A stretch of DNA of 64,000 nt from Branchiostoma belcheri (Eukaryota > Chordata > Leptocardii > Amphioxiformes > Branchiostomatidae), in contig NW_017802379.1 in assembly GCF_001625305.1 (NCBI RefSeq), positions 8,566,489-8,630,488 on the forward strand, written 5' to 3'. The translations under genes were made by a program, and so were the position numbers. Below, in pieces: positions 60,001 through 64,000 of the stretch. A model generated the notes under the pieces. The model was not told the DNA's origin and ran no database searches. It saw only the letters and a list, made by a program, of their open reading frames with translations. Every line of letters begins with the position of its first letter. Position 1 is the stretch's first letter.

Positions 60001-61384
60001 ACTGCCTTTAGCTGTTTTGTACAGTAAGTACAAGCTGCGTAAGACCAGACTGTAAGGTTTGATCAATTCACGCTGGGAAGGACCTCGGCTCTTTTCCGTA
60101 TATGTGGTAGGTTCTTTGATACAAGTATACTGAAACATGTGACTTCTAGGTTTATGTCCTATCCAAAAGGATATCCCTAGCTAAAGCAAGGTACTCATTT
60201 AAATTTTCACCTGATACAAGTGAAGAAATAGGTGTAAAGCGCCTTTCCCAAGGGCACAACATTGGGGCATGCTAGGGACTCGAACCCAGAACCTTCAGAT
60301 TCTAAATCCCTAACCACAAAACCACTTTGCTTACAGCCGATGCCTGCCCTCCAACAACAACAACAACAGCAGATAGTCTCCCAGGGGAACTACGCCGGGT
60401 TTACCACTGTCAGCACGCTACCGGCAAGCACGTTCATGGAAACAGACGATCAACAACAACAACAACACCAGCAACAACAACAACAACAGCAGCCTGCTCC
60501 CACCAGGAGTAGGACCACGCCCAAACAGTATCCCCTGGCACCCAAGCCTGCACCATCTGCCACCATCCAACAGGGGGCGCTGGGGTTCACCACCCAGAAT
60601 GCCATGCAGGTGGCATTCACCCAGAATTCACTGCAGCAAGGCGTGAATAGTAATACAGGTAAGGAGCTCTGAGATGTACTAATTGTTTTGGCTGCCTTGT
60701 TTTGAGTGGCTGAGCTGTGGTTTTGTGTACTAGTATCCGTCTGCACAGAGTAGGTTGACAGCACGTGGGTGGGGAAGATTGTCAGACTAAGTAAATGGTG
60801 TGTCCACTTCCAAAAAAAGAAGAATCTATAACTTTCAGTTTGCAATCAACTATGTCTTGACTTGCTTGTACCCAGGTATCGATGAGCAAAGTAAAACATT
60901 TACTTGGAAATTTGTGCTGCTAGAAAAGTGACAGTTGTTGAAAGGCAAAATGGTCTGCAGTTTTTCTCAGATTTGTCCACTACTGAAGATCTCAGTAAAT
61001 TCTACTGTGAATTAATTTACTTTAGCATTGATTTTTTCCAGAGTTTTAAGTTCTTGGTTGAAACAATTCTTTAGTATTGAAAATGCAAATTCACTGTGTT
61101 ATGGAAGACTGCAAAATCAAGGTTTTAAGATTTGTACTAATAATAATATATAGTATCAGAATTGCATTGTTTAACAGTCTTGTCCATTGTGTCCACAGTC
61201 CAGTTCATCAAGCCCAAAGGACTGAGTCCCATCGCCCCCAAGCCCAGCACCACGGCGTCCCAGACGGCCACCATCCTCACCGCCAGCGTGGGGTCTCCCC
61301 AGGGGGTGGGGGGGTCCGGGGACAAGACCCACACCGTGTCCGTACAGAACACTTTCCTGGCACAGCTTCTAACTGGGGGTTCAG
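35845..61384 (+). CDS. MLXIP: Mondo (MLXIP/MLXIPL orthologue), 3' end beyond window
   Basis: Exons: 35845-36009, 42060-42397, 46714-46820, either 47525-47601 or 47673-47749, 48254-48343, 49887-49982, 50881-50949, 52450-52633, 53309-53401, 55249-55379, 56977-57081, 57951-58106, 58763-58870, 59437-59652, 60337-60658, 61199-61384. Phases agree throughout if one of the paired exons is used. The order of conserved Mondo regions is clear: HSGHFMVS, then LTKLFECMTLAYNGKLVSPK (export signal), WKDKIRLNNAIWRAWHIQY, then EGKYWKRRMETVVKEYMKWR (import region), then GNADMIQPGL. Mondo proteins are bHLH-zipper factors held in the cytosol and activated by glucose-6-phosphate, pairing with MLX. The later exons are S, T, P and Q rich. 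The DNA-binding end is not in the window. The start is the first ATG of an open 55-codon exon after a GC-rich leader. Confidence 0.95.
36010..38122. other. Mondo intron 1, left part
   Basis: No gene. Holds a LINE-tail-like stretch at 36795-36840 (GTTACACCAAAGGGCAGTTA), a hairpin-family fragment at 37262-37335, and at 37995-38110 the tail of a SINE (CCTTCCTGGTGTGAGTGGTT), similar to 59245-59310. Confidence 0.55.
38123..41972 (-). mobile_element. hAT-like DNA transposon inserted in Mondo intron 1
   Basis: The element runs from CAGGGATCGAAAT (38123-38135) to its exact reverse complement ATTTCGATCCCTG (41960-41972), a perfect 13-bp inverted repeat. CTTAC flanks both ends (38118-38122 and 41973-41977), a 5-bp target duplication. 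Just inside both ends are multiple GGTGCACC-type palindromes, probable transposase-binding sites. The two-exon transposase is on the minus strand. Short relatives with similar ends are at 54477-54614 and 62916-63288, and a fragment at 46380-46460. Confidence 0.92.
38298..41419 (-). pseudogene. hAT-like transposase, two exons, one frameshift
   Basis: Exon 1 (41419-41099) encodes 107 residues starting MSRQTSLLRFLQQR, a PCNA-binding-like QxxLxxF start, and then an acidic serine-rich stretch. Exon 2 starts at 40440 after TTTCTTTAG and encodes a lysine run, a zinc-finger-like segment (LMWCEACRKYNKSG with HEKSPGH further on), the catalytic core (VAVLADGSSDAGN, FACFDGAAVNVG, LIVLHCCAHRLELV), and, after a frame change at about 38830-38870, the dimerisation region with HTAQCERSFSLMNRIKTDWR. 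It resembles the group of hAT-derived proteins related to ZNF862/KIAA1586. Apart from the frameshift no stop interrupts about 800 codons, so the insertion is young. The frameshift could be a sequencing error or real inactivation. Confidence 0.85.
42002..42040. repeat. (CAAA)n microsatellite
   Basis: About nine CAAA units end 20 bp before the acceptor of Mondo exon 2. Confidence 0.9.
42060..42397 (+). CDS. MLXIP: Mondo exon 2, glucose-sensing N-terminal regions
   Basis: Encodes HSGHFMVSYIH (first Mondo conserved region), a serine-rich linker with EDSNESSRAQTPNQMS, then YQFGFRSSKQLSIDASLTKL and FECMTLAY, the start of the CRM1 export region. Ends in phase 2. Confidence 0.95.
42412..42600. mobile_element. 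Foldback element, family A, left half
   Basis: TACTATCATGAAAGTTCATC to GGTATATCTGGTAGATGATG matches the left arm of the 7240-7625 copy; the right arm is missing. It begins 15 bp after the donor of Mondo exon 2. Confidence 0.88.
43105..43375. repeat. Direct tandem duplication in Mondo intron 2
   Basis: A unit starting AGCCATTCTTACATA, containing CTTCCTCTTCCACCCACCCC and AAAGTTACGTATGGCCACAA, occurs at about 43109-43228 and, diverged, at about 43246-43372. Confidence 0.8.
44145..44240 (+). mobile_element. Partial tRNA-like SINE, second type
   Basis: Shares AACAGTGGGGGGGTTTATAG and AAGGGGTCTAGACCTTTTAG with 3220-3345, then breaks off in the tRNA-like head. The rest of 43376-46380 shows no gene; it is intron. 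Confidence 0.6.
46380..46460. mobile_element. Fragment of the hAT-like element end
   Basis: GCCCTTGAAATTCATTTTTG then AGTAGGTGCACTGGTGCACC closely matches the end of the element at 38123. Confidence 0.75.
46714..46820 (+). CDS. MLXIP: Mondo exon 3, 14-3-3-binding region
   Basis: Encodes GKLVSPKWKTFKGLKLLWKD and KIRLNNAIWRAWHIQ, nearly identical to vertebrate Mondo. In vertebrates this helix binds 14-3-3. Ends in phase 1. Confidence 0.97.
46937..47476. repeat. Inverted pair with nested MITE fragment
   Basis: GTGTCCAATCAAAGTC and AGCCATGACCCA at the left pair with TGGGTCATGGCT and GACTGTGATTGGACAG at the right. A fragment of the family-D element (TTAGGCCACACTAATTAAAT, 47002-47110) lies inside. 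Confidence 0.6.
47525..47601 (+). CDS. MLXIP: Mondo mutually exclusive exon, version a
   Basis: 77 bp, acceptor CACAG and donor GTCAGTCG. Encodes (Y)INKKSPLVCQFVANPLADDA HSLPQ. It enters in phase 1 and leaves in phase 0. Confidence 0.88.
47673..47749 (+). CDS. MLXIP: Mondo mutually exclusive exon, version b
   Basis: Also 77 bp, acceptor ATCTAG and donor GTTAGTAC, 71 bp after version a. Encodes (Y)VNRRKPLVCQFVSNPMADDT YSIPQ. Same phases as version a, so joining a to b puts ATG TGA in frame and stops translation at once. Confidence 0.88.
47865..48055. repeat. Inverted repeat in Mondo intron
   Basis: AAAACTGGGGGTTTGGGGGG with TCTTCAGG pairs imperfectly with GAAGACCACCAAACCCCCAG. Outer parts CCTCCATAGCATGCC and GGCTAGG-like ends are less clear. 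Confidence 0.6.
48254..48343 (+). CDS. MLXIP: Mondo exon 5, nuclear import region
   Basis: Encodes AVVLEGKYWKRRMETVVKEY and MKWRVYYKKK, matching the basic import region of vertebrate Mondo. Phase 0-0. Confidence 0.96.
49887..50949 (+). CDS. MLXIP: Mondo exons 6 and 7
   Basis: Exon 49887-49982 encodes RMNCPTDEDLLKLDALDMPL plus NMPPSHYMGWTL. Exon 50881-50949 encodes DDFYYLRERQEPCPWWDATG AGR. Both are phase 0-0, so either can be skipped. The start of the second is a copy of the start of exon 52450. Confidence 0.75.
50668..50763. repeat. Long hairpin
   Basis: AGTTAGTAGAAATTCTTTGA, TCAGTGACTGTATTTT pairs with AAAATACAGTCACTGATCGA, AGAATTTCTACTAACT around a loop of about 20 bp. It is 115 bp upstream of Mondo exon 50881. 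Confidence 0.88.
51190..51562. mobile_element. MITE family E, copy 1, 8-bp target duplication
   Basis: Ends TAGTGCTGTGTAC and GTACACAGCACTA are a perfect 13-bp inverted repeat. CTATGGAT flanks both sides (51182-51189 and 51563-51570). Internal sub-repeats GGACCGGTCC and TCCGGAC. The 8-bp duplication fits the hAT superfamily. Confidence 0.93.
52072..52386. mobile_element. Foldback element, 315 bp
   Basis: CAAAGTTCTTTGATCACAAC at the left pairs with GTTGTGATCAAAGAACTTTG at the right, and pairing continues inward through GCCGACGTTTCGATG, ATTCTGACTGGTTTGCTGTG and GGTGTTACATGGTT. It ends about 60 bp before Mondo exon 52450. Confidence 0.9.
52450..52633 (+). CDS. MLXIP: Mondo exon 8, before a GC-AG intron
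   Basis: Encodes DDYTILRERQERQKSP, then PSPFVPTFSEEDAWMMDFTD and TLFSSLAQPFAFPNPKEI. It must end after ATC G, where the intron starts GCAAGT instead of GTAAGT; this is the only end that keeps the conserved KEIAHLGNADMIQPG reading across the junction. Confidence 0.9.
52669..53054. mobile_element. MITE family E, copy 2
   Basis: Starts TTAGTGCTGTGTACCGG and ends GGTACACAGCACAA, flanked by GTTTGTAT on both sides. It begins 36 bp after the GC donor of Mondo exon 52450. Confidence 0.9.
53309..55379 (+). CDS. MLXIP: Mondo exons 9 and 10
   Basis: Exon 53309-53401 encodes HLGNADMIQPGLIQLQPNLE and DFMDTFEPLQ, strongly conserved in Mondo. Exon 55249-55379 encodes DIVRNAGLEFGGSSHMNLG, then a QG repeat (GQQQGQQ) and NISIQ. 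The two join in phase 1. Confidence 0.88.
53755..53825. repeat. CA-rich repeat with conserved end
   Basis: GTGGAAACACAGTCACACAA, CA-rich tract, then CCAATACCTCCATTTTTCAT. Same family as 26580-26705. Confidence 0.7.
54049..54145 (+). other. Unassigned open stretch with clustered cysteines
   Basis: Encodes MGMKDTELEENECGCGLCEK then EINQG followed by a good donor (GTAAGGG). The C-G-C-G-L-C-E-K pattern recalls the start of a PHD-like finger found in some retroelement proteins. No acceptor AG with a clean tract is visible upstream, and Mondo reads in phase without it. I do not call it a Mondo exon. Confidence 0.3.
54477..54614. mobile_element. 138-bp MITE related to the hAT-like element
   Basis: CAGGGCTCAAAATAC and GTATTTTGAGCCCTG form a perfect 15-bp inverted repeat. 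The ends differ from those of 38123-41972 by few bases. Confidence 0.9.
54817..55196. mobile_element. MITE family D, copy 1
   Basis: TTTAGGCCACACCAATTTAA, TTTGTTGGT at the left and ACCAACAAATTAAATTGCTG, TGGCCTTA at the right. Internal CCTATTATAGCCCCAAATGC is shared by all copies. It ends about 50 bp before Mondo exon 55249. Confidence 0.9.
55543..55883. mobile_element. MITE family D, copy 2
   Basis: TTAGGCCACCCCAATTTAAT to ACAGGTGTGGCCTTA; orientation opposite to copy 1, judged by the GGGGCTATAATAGGATGCCT stretch. Confidence 0.88.
56540..56810. mobile_element. MITE family D, copy 3
   Basis: ACACCAATTTAATTTGTTGG to AACAAATTAAATTGGTATGG and CCTAAG. Shares GGGGCTATAATAGGATGCCT. It is 270 bp long through internal deletion. 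Confidence 0.88.
56977..57081 (+). CDS. MLXIP: Mondo candidate exon 11
   Basis: 105 bp open in phase 0-0, acceptor ATCACAG and donor GTAAGTAT. Encodes LDVGSPHAMHASDKVFLPTL and INKGNFQAMGFGPPH. I have no clear recollection of a matching vertebrate segment, but splice sites and phases are good. Confidence 0.65.
57265..57545. repeat. Inverted-repeat element
   Basis: AGCATGTTGGCAGAACGTAC, TGCACCTGCG and CGCAGGTGCAGTACGTTCTG, CTGACATGCT are inverted. The interior is AT-rich without coding. Confidence 0.85.
57615..57790. mobile_element. Short MITE
   Basis: TTAACCTTTAGCATGCTGAG at the left pairs with CACAGCATGCTAATGGTTAA at the right. About 170 bp. Confidence 0.8.
57951..59652 (+). CDS. MLXIP: Mondo exons 12 to 14, serine/threonine/proline/glutamine-rich
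   Basis: Exons 57951-58106, 58763-58870 and 59437-59652, all phase 0-0. They encode a low-complexity region with SAMP-like short runs: SASATVSSPPFQNQMSADT, SVLAQNTRPTQPPHIHSSQ and PTPITPSSTAHQQPPTMLPM. This corresponds in position to the poorly conserved proline-rich middle of Mondo proteins. Confidence 0.82.
58263..58658. mobile_element. MITE family E, copy 3
   Basis: TAGTGGTGCATACC and GGTATGCACCACTA are perfect inverted ends. ATTGCACA flanks both sides (58255-58262 and 58659-58666). The interior matches copies 1 and 2. Confidence 0.93.
58945..59312 (-). mobile_element. tRNA-derived SINE, reverse, with inverted outer sequence
   Basis: The central 59040-59215 part is the SINE on the minus strand: reversed head (GATTCGAACCCGGGACCTC) and core (TGAGGAAAGTCGTGTTAAGT, GCCTTTCCCAAGGG). 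The outer parts GGGGTGTGGCTCTCCC and GGGAGAGCCACACCCC are inverted to each other, so the unit may have inserted into a hairpin or is a composite. Confidence 0.75.
59702..59935 (+). mobile_element. LINE 3' fragment
   Basis: Second copy of the fragment at 32747-33010, encoding a remnant with WNSLPPSTVEASSLESFKQL, then 3' UTR with GTTACGCCGAAGGGCGGTTA and end TACTGATACAGG. Confidence 0.8.
60026..60332 (-). mobile_element. tRNA-derived SINE, reverse, next to a Mondo acceptor
   Basis: The reversed core (GCGCCTTTCCCAAGGGCACA) and reversed tRNA head (GGGACTCGAACCCAGAACCT, then TTCTAAATCCCTAACCACAA) end at about 60332. The acceptor TTACAG of Mondo exon 60337 follows within 6 bp. Confidence 0.8.
60337..61384 (+). 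CDS. MLXIP: Mondo exons 15 and 16, polyglutamine
   Basis: Exon 60337-60658 has two CAA/CAG runs (QQQQQQQ, and QQQQQHQQQQQQQQ) around NYAGFTTVSTLPASTFMET. Exon 61199-61384 encodes VQFIKPKGLSPIAPKPSTT and VSVQNTFLAQLLTGGS. Both end in phase 1, so at least one more exon lies beyond the window, where the bHLH-zipper should be. Confidence 0.85.
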
Positions 61385-62915
61385 GTAAGAACATCACTTC
61401 AGATTTCTTTAACCTTTAAGCCTCAGTCACAACCCGCCGTGCATGCTTTTTGTCTGACAGTGTACATTTTATTGGGAGCCACGTTTGCTACGTTTTCTGA
61501 AAACGTGGGGAAGGAGTGGCGTCTACGCACGTCCTTCGCATGGTTGCGCAAGGTGTAAGAGTGTCGTCTGCACGCCACGTCTGGTCGTGACCGGTTGCGT
61601 GCATTGTTCGTGGCGCAAGTGGTAAGTGAGTTGCATTTGTACGTGCTTATAACGTACAATCTCTGTGCAATTGCAACTTTACCGTAAGGAAGCCATACTC
61701 ACACGTACTTCTTATGTACGGTACGTACGGGGCACGCGCGTCGCCCGTACTCACACGCACCGGTGGTGAATCCACAGACCAAATGCAGAAAAAGTTTTAC
61801 ATGCACTTAAAGTTCTACGGCGTGTCTGCATGCTCCGAAATCCGTAGGATTCCGTACGGAGGTGGTACTCACCACTTACAGATTCCCTACAGTACAAGGA
61901 ATTACAGTAGGATTTACTGTGATAAGCTGTGGAAGAGGATTATAATTTGAGGAGATTAACTCTCTGATTACTGTCATTAATGGGATGATTGTTTTTTGTT
62001 TGCCCCCCACTGGATTGTCAGAATGCAGGATTATTCAGCAGCATGTAAATATATGTAGATTTTCATGGTTTTTTTGGGGGGAGGGGGGGCTTAAGGAAAA
62101 GGCTTAGTCTAGTACTGTAACAGTTGTACATTTTGGCACAAGAGTCAAATCTCATTCTGTCTGTATGTTTGCTTGTGTTTCCTTAATCTAACTCACAGGA
62201 AGTTAGGTCAAAGGTTCCAGAAAAGATTCGTTTCTTGTCTTGTTTAGGAAAATGCAGCAAGAAATTCGCAATTATGAAAATTTACAAATTGAAAAGTCCT
62301 AAATCTTTTACGAGATCTTTGATTCATGTCATTCAAAAACTCACATTTTGGAAGCAGCATACATGTACAATGTAGCTTAACTGAATATTCTAGGTGTATT
62401 GTATGTATTCGTATCATTTTATGTATTATTCATGTAGCTGGATATACATGTAGCATGGTAAAAATGGACATCGCGACACAAAAAGTCTAGAAATAGTAGA
62501 ATGACTACCGCGAAATCGTGACACAGCAAAAATTAAATGTGTTTTTTTTTCTACAGTACTGTTAACAGTTTTATTTGTACGAAACATCCTTTTCCACTCC
62601 TGCATTAAAATTAAACCCCTGTGAAAATAAATTGATTTACAGTAGCACAGAAGCTAGAACATGCAACGTGACACTTCAAGCTAATGAGTCCTGTTTGCTA
62701 ATGAACAAAATCCTGTTTAATAATTAACAAAAGCTTGTTTCCCAGCCACCAAGTTTGTTACAGAAACCCACAGTACCTACATTTCACAAAACCTTCACCT
62801 TAAAATTTAATAAAGCTTGCACAAAAAAATAAAACTGACATGAATAATTTACAATGACGTCTAAATTCCGTGAGCCCGAAATGGCGTACGTGTTACAATA
62901 TCGCAGGTCAAATTG
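61385..62915. other. Mondo intron, no gene seen
   Basis: Begins with a stretch rich in ACGT-type tetramers (61420-61880, for example GTACGTACGGGG, CACGTACTTC) with several CACGT motifs on both strands, unlike the AT-rich surroundings. From 61950 on it is plain AT-rich sequence. Confidence 0.4.
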
Positions 62916-63288
62916 CAGGGCTCAAAATACATGTACTGGGTGCATGTGCACCTTAGTGCACCCAAAATTGGAACTGTGCACCCAATTTTTTTCTGTGGGT
63001 GCACCGGTGCACCCAAATATTTATTTATTTAATTTGTACATATCAACTGTATAATAGTATGCAGGATATTGTTGGCGTCTAAGTGTCAGAAAATAATAAA
63101 ATCTTTGTTGAAGTACTTGTTTGAGATTGGAGTTAGCTCCCATTTCAGATTCAAGCTCAGAAGAGGAGCAGTAAGACCTGTAATTAGGTTTTGTTTTATT
63201 TGGTGCACCCCCAAAATTTTTTGTGCGCCTAATTTTTTAGGTTGGGTGCACCAATGCACCTATTCCCAAAAATGAATTTCGAGCCCTG
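62916..63288. mobile_element. MITE related to the hAT-like element
   Basis: CAGGGCTCAAAAT at the left and ATTTCGAGCCCTG at the right, with many GGTGCACC palindromes inside both ends (TGGGTGCATGTGCACCTTAG, GTGCACCGGTGCACCC). 373 bp, no coding capacity; a probable non-autonomous partner of 38123-41972. Confidence 0.88.
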
Positions 63289-64000
63289 CTATCTGTGATT
63301 ATAAAAATGGCTACCTGTTCAACGCTCTGTGTCTAATGTTGCGAAACAGTGTGTACATATGTTAATGATGTTTGCCTAAGGGGAGGTGTGTAGCAAGATT
63401 AGTTCAGACTTTTGTTTTGTCTTTGGCCATTCACGTGAAGAAAAATGGGAGTGACGTGCAGTATTGTTATCCCCCATGCCTAGAGCACATGGACAGGGGA
63501 TGAATAGGGATCATCTCAAAACTTTGTGATGTTTTGTTGTGATGACCTTTGCTTAGGGTAACCCTGAGCAATGCAACTGACCTTTGTAATTATTTATGGA
63601 TCATTTGCATTGAAAGTACATGTTTATTTTGGGAAAGAACTTGACCTACCCACAGTCTAAAATATCATCACAATCCATCCAAAAAACAATCTTTTACAAA
63701 GTTCAAAATGAAATCTCCACAGTAGCTAGTTAGCCTTTGAAAATTGAGTCTCTGAACTATTTTAGTGTAGTGAAGAACTAATCTTGTTTTGAGTAAGATT
63801 TATTGTAAAAAAATGATCTTGTTTTGAGTAAGAGTTAGTGTGATGAGATGGTCCCCATTCCCTTTTGTGGCCATTGTTTTGCCGGGAGGCACGACTGCAC
63901 GGAAGGGCTGTCACTACTCAGAACCCGGCTTTTAAACGCACCGCACGGACAGGGAAATAATGTTGGCCATGGCCAGGGACGTTAGCGAACTCTGCTATGC
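63289..64000. other. Intronic stretch to window end
   Basis: No exon recognised. A short direct repeat ATCTTGTTTTGAGTAAGA occurs twice at 63780-63835. Confidence 0.4.

Noticed and set aside
61714-61950. 78-residue open frame
   Set aside because: No motif and no matching splice sites; it lies in the ACGT-rich intron stretch.

Overview
The window looks like nuclear DNA of an invertebrate chordate, most likely a lancelet (Branchiostoma). The basis is indirect: many small exons with GT-AG splice sites, a Mondo/MLXIP orthologue with chordate-like conserved regions, a receptor tyrosine kinase with lectin, CUB, Ig and SEA modules, and a very dense load of small inverted-repeat elements, tRNA-derived SINEs, LINE tails and microsatellites. 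I infer the species from these traits and could not search a database. All gene models come from reading splice sites, phases and protein motifs by eye.

Layout. (1) 1-558 is a 35-bp minisatellite. (2) 2344-15284, minus strand: at least 23 exons of a receptor tyrosine kinase with the order CUB, C-type lectin, four Ig, SEA, transmembrane helix, three duplicated juxtamembrane tyrosine exons, complete kinase, and a short tail with two YxxL motifs in ITAM-like spacing. Its signal-peptide exon was not found. (3) 15300-23500 is gene-poor: SINE, foldbacks, a LINE 3' end, microsatellites, and an internally deleted LTR element at 20996-22374 with a 4-bp target duplication. (4) 23546-26962, plus strand: six 3' exons of a protein with two probable SRPBCC (START/Bet v1-like) domains ending in a CaaX-like CRIL. 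An array of decoy copies of one splice acceptor lies upstream of its fifth exon. (5) About 29780-34472, plus strand: a complete four-coding-exon Gal3ST-type carbohydrate sulfotransferase, about 425 residues, with a CRE-containing candidate promoter. (6) 35845-61384 and beyond, plus strand: Mondo (MLXIP/MLXIPL), 17 recognised exons including a frame-enforced mutually exclusive pair, a GC-AG intron and glutamine-rich exons. The bHLH-zipper end lies beyond the window. (7) Inside Mondo intron 1, antisense, is a 3.85-kb hAT-like transposon (38123-41972) with perfect 13-bp inverted ends and a two-exon transposase carrying one apparent frameshift.

The genes do not form an operon or an obvious pathway. 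The kinase receptor is a cell-surface signalling molecule, the sulfotransferase a Golgi enzyme, the SRPBCC protein a probable lipid or hydrophobic-ligand binder, and Mondo a glucose-responsive transcription factor. What links them is architecture: tandem exon duplication recurs (kinase juxtamembrane exons, two Mondo sites, the SRPBCC acceptor array, the sulfotransferase leader), and mobile elements repeatedly sit within tens of bases of splice sites.
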